Assembly: GCF_001625305.1 (NCBI RefSeq)
Contig: NW_017802713.1
Location: 1,585,954-1,649,953 of the forward strand
Reading direction: 5' to 3'
Length of the DNA stretch: 64,000 bases
DNA from: Branchiostoma belcheri
Taxonomy: Eukaryota; Chordata; Leptocardii; Amphioxiformes; Branchiostomatidae
The position numbers were made by a program, and so were the translations under genes. The notes beneath the pieces are model-generated. The model searched no databases and was not told the origin of the DNA. It saw only the letters and a list, made by a program, of their open reading frames with translations. Below are positions 58,765-64,000 of this stretch, piece by piece (within the stretch, counting starts at the first letter, position 1; every line of letters starts with the position of its first letter).

Positions 58765-59074
58765 TAGGGCTTGAAATTCATCTAAGAATAGGAGCACTGG
58801 TGCACCCAACCTAAAAAAACAACTCTGGGGAGCACCATATGAAACAAAACCCGATCTTACTGCTCCTCTTATGAGCTTCAAAATCTTATGGTAGCTTCAA
58901 AATCTTAATCAAGTACTACAACAAAGATTTTATTATTTTTCTGACACTTTGATGCCAAGAGTATCCTGTATACTATCATACATTTCATACGTACAAAACA
59001 CAGAAAAAAATTGGGTGCACAGCTCCAATTTTTAGTGCACTAAGGTGCACATGCACCCAGTATTTCGAGCCCTG
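58765..59074 (+). mobile_element. GGTGCACC-rich MITE, second copy
   Basis: Begins TAGGGCTTGAAATTCATCT and ends CAGTATTTCGAGCCCTG; shares GCACTGGTGCACCCAACCTA and CACTAAGGTGCACATGCACC-like blocks with 37298-37617. CCCTT flanks both ends (5 bp), possibly a target duplication. Confidence 0.8.
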
Positions 59075-59110
59075 CCCTTCCTGTTTTAAGCTATGAAAAA
59101 CATCAGTGAA

Positions 59111-59559
59111 GCACTATAGGCTGAAAAAGTAACACTATATTTGAAAGTAATACATAACTGAAACATAAGCAAGGTGAGAGAAGTACTTGTTGTATATAAT
59201 AAAATCCCAATATTGTGCACAAAGATGCACAATAGGCTATTTGTAAAGTCTGTCATAGGCAAGCACTGTAGGCTGAAAAAGTAACACTATATTTGAAAGT
59301 AATACATAACTGAAACATAAGCAAGGTGAGATAAGTACTTGTTGTATATAATAAAATCCCAATATCGTGCACAAAGATGCAAAATAGGCTATTTGTAAAG
59401 TCTGTCATAGGCAAGCACTGTAGGCTGAAAAAGTACTACTATATTTGAAAGTAATACTAATATGTAACTGAAACATAAGCAAGGTGAGAGAAGTACTTGT
59501 TGTGCATAAGAAAATCCCAATATCGTGCACAAATATGACTATATGTAAAGTCTGTCATA
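59111..59559 (+). repeat. tandem array, three units of 152 bp
   Basis: Units start at 59111, 59263 and 59415 with GCACTGTAGGCTGAAAAAGT and contain AACTGAAACATAAGCAAGGT and TGTAAAGTCTGTCATA. Units 1 and 2 are nearly identical; unit 3 has a small insertion and a deletion. Confidence 0.96.
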
Positions 59560-60284
59560 ACTTTTTCTCAGTATCAATGTAAAATATTTTTATATTCATG
59601 GAAAAATTAAAAAACATTGCAGTTTTTATTAGTATAACCAATCACAGACTACGATACAAACTTTTTTCAATAAAAGATAATTAATACCTTGAAATATGAT
59701 TACCTATTGTCCCTGTTCCATCAATTATGCCCCTTGTTGTCTAAATTACTAATGGTATGATAATGTGGAGCTTCTGGATACAATTAGAAGTGATACTGTG
59801 AGTCCCTGAAGGCTTGTTCAGCACCAAGGACAGCCCAGCACGAGTGCTGTTTACATCTAATATCTATTCATTAAAAACAAACCAACGCTAACACCACGCG
59901 CATCTGGGAAACCACAGCTAAATTACTTCCGAGGCGTACTTTTCTGCGAGGAAAAATCCGCGCCTTGTTTAGAAAAGCAAATTTGAACCCGTGGCTTGAT
60001 GGATGGATTCCCCCCGCGGCAAAATGTCAGACGATTTTATCAGCGCTCGCGTGTCCCGGCGGACGCACACTGCACGGCGCAGATCGTTACGGGTAGTTGA
60101 GCTTCTAACAAGCACCTGACAGATGACTGGGTTTTGTTTGGCACAGTGGTGTATGCAAAAAAAAACTACAGGAACATTCGGTACTGTTCTTGCTATGTTT
60201 TGATCGACCGTATTACAGATTCATATGCAAAACTAGAAAGGTAACGTTTGCAAAGTAAATGCATAATCATGTTTACACATGTAC

Positions 60285-60488
60285 CTTCGCATATGGTCTG
60301 CTCTGTTAATTCTTACTCAAAAACATTCATAGATACGGTCTAAATCCCTCCTGCCATAAAATTGCAACATGATGTCACCCAACACCAGTTACCAAGGTGA
60401 TAGATGTCTGGTTCAGGTCATTGACCTTATTGGTTTGGAGAAGAAGAGGAAACAGAGCAAAAACAATATGTTTTCCTTCGGTAAACAA
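60285..60488 (-). repeat. dispersed repeat, copy 2 of an inverted pair
   Basis: Reverse complement of 53743-53960 over its length (ATGGTCTGCTCTGTTAATTC ... GAAACA.AGCAAAAACAATAT). The pair is about 6.3 kb apart within one intron. Confidence 0.88.
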
Positions 60489-61149
60489 AAAAAAAGTGCT
60501 TCAATTGTAAGGAAAAACAACTACAACACTGACATATGAAAATATTTCAGTGTTATGCTTCATCATGAATAAAATAAGCGTCCTTCTGTATTGAAATATC
60601 AAGATCGCATCTTGTTTTAATGTTCAAATTGCAACGATTTATTACAGTAGCAATATGGTTGCTTCAAACAGCTTTGTCAATATCTAAAAACGTATCAAAC
60701 TACTACATGTATATAAATGTTTACGAATGAGAGCATGAAACATCAGCATAAAGCTTTATGGATATATGCAGCCTTGTAAAATGTCTGTGGTTTACAAGGT
60801 AGAGTTTACTGCATGCCAAATGGTATTCTTGCTGCTCTTGAAATTAGCTCTCATAATATGGATACTCATAAAAAGTATACAACAACATAGTGTACAAAAA
60901 AGCTTTTTTATCATTTGGCTGCTGTATGCTGTTATCTATTGTCTGATTCATTGATATTTTATGACAATATACATACTATATGAGTTGGGAATTCATGTAG
61001 ACATGGTTTTTTCTTTACAATAACTCGGTAAAATATCTTTAGTTGATCGTAAACGTAGGGTCAACCTATCATTGTTAGTCAAAGGTTGCTTTTCATAGGG
61101 GTCAATTGAAATTTGACTGTCGGTTACTTAGGTTTATAGCTGCATAATT

Positions 61150-61930
61150 CACAACTTTTTACATGCAAATCAAAAAGATGTACCGAAATCGCTACTAAAA
61201 ATAGTTCACTGGCTTGGAAATTCAACACATTTGGATGGAAAAGTACACACTGTTTTTGGGGAGTGGGAAATTACAATCTAATTTTTTTTTAACAGAATAA
61301 CATACAAAATTCTTGGAGTGGGGTACTGAGATTTTCCAGGAGTTTAGCATCTTTCACAACTTTTTACGTGCAAATCAAAAAGATGTACCAAAATTACTAA
61401 TAAAAATAGTTCACTGGCTTAGAAATTCGAAACATTTGGATGGAAAGCACACTGTTTTTTGGGGAGGGGGAAATTACAATCTAATTTTTTTTTAACAGAA
61501 TAACATACAAAATCCTTGGAGTGGCATACTGCGATTTTTAAACTTTTACCACAATTTCACAACTTTTTACATGCAAATCAAAAAGATGTTCAAATTTCCT
61601 ACTAAAAATAGTTCATTGGCTTAGAAATTCAAAACATTTGGATGGAAAAGTACACAGTGTGTTTTTTGGGGAGGGGGAAATTACAATCTACTTTTTTATA
61701 GAATGCTGTAACATACGAAATTCTTTGACTGGCGTACCGAGATTTTCAAATCTTTACCACCATGAAATTATACCAAAATCACTACAAAAAATAGTTTATT
61801 GGCTTAGAAATTCAAAACATTTGGATGGAAAAGTACACACTGTGTTTTTTGGGAGGGGGAAATTACAATCTACTTTTTTTTACAAAATCCTTGGAGTGGC
61901 ATACTGAGATTTTCTAATCTTTACCACCAC
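61150..61930 (+). repeat. tandem array, four units of about 200 bp
   Basis: Units begin near 61150, 61355, 61558 and 61757 and share CACAACTTTTTAC.TGCAAAT, AAAAATAGTTCACTGGCTTA, AACATTTGGATGGAAAAGTA, GGGGAAATTACAATCTA and GAGTGGCATACTG. The fourth lacks the first 20 or so bases. Confidence 0.95.
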
Positions 61931-62324
61931 AGCGTGCAAAATACCTGGTTCAAATTTTACTTGGGGCAACCTATTTTTGAACCTGTGACACCACCATCCG
62001 GCAGATGCTTTTTAATTTTAGATATTAATGGCTATTACTAGTATCAGTAAAGTAAAGGCTGTTACTTACATTGTCAAAGGCTTATGTATGTAACATTACT
62101 TAATTTGAGGAAAGTAGTAACTTATAGGTGGGGAAACCTAAAATTCTTTAGATTTCCCCTAAATAATTTTTGCCGTAGCCTGGTTCAAAAAAGTATTTTG
62201 TACACTGCACCATGAAATTACTCATCTGGTTCTCCAAATAAAAAGACGGTGGTTTTAATTGCAACCATCCATCAACAAGGCTTGAGCGACAGAAAGAGGA
62301 TTATGGCTGATGGCTGAAGAAGGA

Positions 62325-63200
62325 CCACAGGCACTCTTCAAACTATGCATTAATATTTCAAACCAATGTGGTGACAAATTAGATGGTATGGAAGCATAGG
62401 ACACTAGGATACTAGTCAAAAGATATAGCTGTTTGATTTTTGGATGGCAATTTTTGTACCATTTTTCTTTGATTCTACAATATTTGTGTATGATCGAGTC
62501 CACAGGCACTGTTCAAAACTATACATTAATATTTTACATCAATGTGGTGACAAATCAGATGGTACGGAAGCATTGGACACTAGGATACTAGGCAAAAGTT
62601 ATAGCCGTTTGATTTTGGATAGCAATTTCTGTACCATTTTTCTTTGATTCTACAATATTCGTGTATGATGAAGTCCACTGTTCAAAACTATACATTAATA
62701 TTTTACATCAATGTGGTGACAAATTGGATGGTACGGAAGCATAGGACACTAGGATACTAAGTCAAAAGATATAGCTGGTTGATTTTTGACAGAAATTTCT
62801 GTACCATTTTTCTTTGATTCTACAATATTCGTGTATGATGAAGTCCACAGGCACTCTTCAAACTACACATTAATATTTTACATCAATGTAGTGACAAATT
62901 GGATGGTACGGAAGCATAGGACACTAGGAAACTAGTCAAAAGATATAGCTGTTTGATTTTTGGATAGAAATTTCTTTACCATTTTTTCTTTGATTCTACC
63001 ATATTCGTGTATAATGAAGTCCACAGGCACTGTTCAAACTACAAATTAATATTTTACACACCAGTATGGTGACAAGTTAGATGGTATGAAAGCATTGGAC
63101 ATTAGGATACTAGTCAAAAGATATAGCTGTTTGATTTTTGGATAGCAATTTCTGTACCGTTTTTTCTTTGATTCTACAATATGTGTATGTGATGAAGTTA
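62325..63200 (+). repeat. tandem array, five units of about 175 bp
   Basis: Units begin near 62325, 62500, 62675, 62845 and 63021 with CCACAGGCACT.TTCAAACTA. Shared blocks are AATGTGGTGACAAATT, GGACACTAGGATACTAG, CAAAAGATATAGCTGTTTGA and TTTGATTCTACAATATTCG. AT-rich and non-coding. Confidence 0.96.
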
Positions 63201-63825
63201 CAAAACACATAAGTCTAGTTTAGGACATGGTATTTTTAATAAAATGGCTTTTTGAATTACTTATAGACCTTGCAGTCCAGATGTGGGGTTGGTATACACT
63301 ACACCAAAAGCATGTACGCTTGCAACATTATGTTCAGTGTAAACTTAAGGCTAAATCAAGACCTTTCTGTTCTAAAAGTTTGCAATTCTTATAAATAAAT
63401 CCATTTCCATTTCCATCAAGAATTCCATTCAAGAATATGTACTGCCAAATATTGCAAGTCAGAACATTTGCATAGATTGTCATAAAAACAGGTATAAATT
63501 TTCCTAAACCAACTAAAAAGATTGCAATACAGGTATCTCCAAGAGCACCCATGGCCAAAATGCCAACGATGAAATTAAAATTATCGTGGACTTTCTGCTT
63601 ATCTAAACAATTCACACTATCACATGTCAAAAATCATAAGGTAATAAATTTCTCAACTGCACACCTGTGTCTATTCAAGGTGTGGCAATTACAGTCTCAA
63701 GCAGGTGTTAAACAATGAAATTGCCCCGCCCGCCATTATGCCAGGTATACAGGTAATTACTAATTCATTTCTTCAGAATGCCACCGTGATTGTGGTGTCA
63801 TCTGTTATCATATCATCCATGCGAA

Positions 63826-64000
63826 GGCCACACCAATTTAATTTGTTGTTTCTCAGATTTTTTTCCCGAAAAAATATGAAGCGACAGGGCGAAAAAAAAA
63901 AAAAACAGGCCAGGCACCCCATGTTAGCCAGAAATGTTACAATATGAGCCATGAAGTCAACATACCAGGCTGGTTTACAATCAAAACAATAGATTTTGAA
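63826..64000 (+). mobile_element. GGCCACACC-type MITE, subfamily 2, cut by window end
   Basis: Begins GGCCACACCAATTTAATTTG and matches subfamily 2 through TATGAAGCGACAGGGCG and GAGCCATGAAGTCAACA. The right half is beyond the window. Confidence 0.85.

Larger units (their letters stand above)
53673..64000. other. MCM7: upstream MCM7 intron, no further exon recognised
   Basis: This lies upstream of the penultimate exon in the gene's sense. It contains the MITEs and tandem arrays listed separately. GC-balanced single-copy islands occur at 54290-54520, 55680-56050, 58150-58560 and 59880-60120. The 58194-58547 island has a 117-codon plus-strand open frame of no recognised family. No MCM7 AAA+ exon was seen, so the preceding exon lies beyond 64000 or was missed. 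Confidence 0.6.

Noticed and set aside
53673..64000. miR-17/92-family hairpin in the MCM7 introns
   Set aside because: Vertebrate MCM7 hosts such a cluster, so both introns were read for the ATTGCAC and AAAGTGC seeds followed by the expected mature sequence. Seed words occur by chance (for example near 54230, and at 25845-25852 outside MCM7), but none continues into the conserved mature sequence or sits in an obvious stem.
1..64000. CRISPR arrays, bacterial operons or rRNA/tRNA genes
   Set aside because: Gene structure is clearly eukaryotic. No regularly spaced short palindromic repeats with unique spacers were found, and no tRNA or rRNA signature was recognised by eye; the tandem arrays have contiguous units without spacers.

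Overview
This window reads as nuclear DNA of an invertebrate animal, most likely an amphioxus (Branchiostoma). The base composition is moderately AT-rich, the genes are split into short exons by long introns, and MITEs and tandem arrays are very common. One contig junction carries two divergent haplotype copies, as expected in a highly heterozygous genome. The species call is inference; no mitochondrial, rRNA or other diagnostic locus is present.

Two protein-coding genes are recognisable, both on the minus strand and both cut by the window edges. On the left is a glypican of the GPC3/5 class. Exon 1 (signal peptide) is at 20234-20405, exon 2 at 19878-20036, a large cysteine-rich exon at 8117-8811 and a further exon at 3021-3151; the heparan-sulfate attachment region and GPI signal lie beyond the left edge. 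On the right are the last two coding exons of the replicative helicase subunit MCM7 (53563-53672 and 33628-33832), separated by an intron of about 19.7 kb; the rest of MCM7 lies beyond the right edge. All splice junctions given here have canonical GT/AG ends. Reading phase matches at exon 1/2, exon 2/3 and at the MCM7 junction.

Layout: 1-3020 glypican intron sequence; 3021-20405 glypican; 20406-about 20830 its promoter region (CArG box, CRE palindrome, paired GATA sites); 20406-33627 intergenic; 33628-53672 MCM7 3' end and giant last intron; 53673-64000 next MCM7 intron, rich in tandem arrays. Glypican intron 2 contains a 20-N gap flanked by two copies of the same 2.1-2.9 kb sequence. These look like unmerged alleles, and one carries two insertions (561 bp and 206 bp) whose empty sites are visible in the other.

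The genes do not form an operon and have unrelated jobs: a cell-surface proteoglycan core protein and a DNA replication helicase. The interest of the neighbourhood is evolutionary. In vertebrates, the three miR-17-92-type clusters lie in MCM7 (near GPC2), beside GPC5 and beside GPC3, so an MCM7-GPC3/5 neighbourhood in an amphioxus would resemble the ancestral locus. No miR-17/92-like hairpin was recognised here by eye. The remainder is non-coding: at least eight families of terminal-inverted-repeat elements, several with intact target-site duplications, and more than a dozen short tandem arrays.
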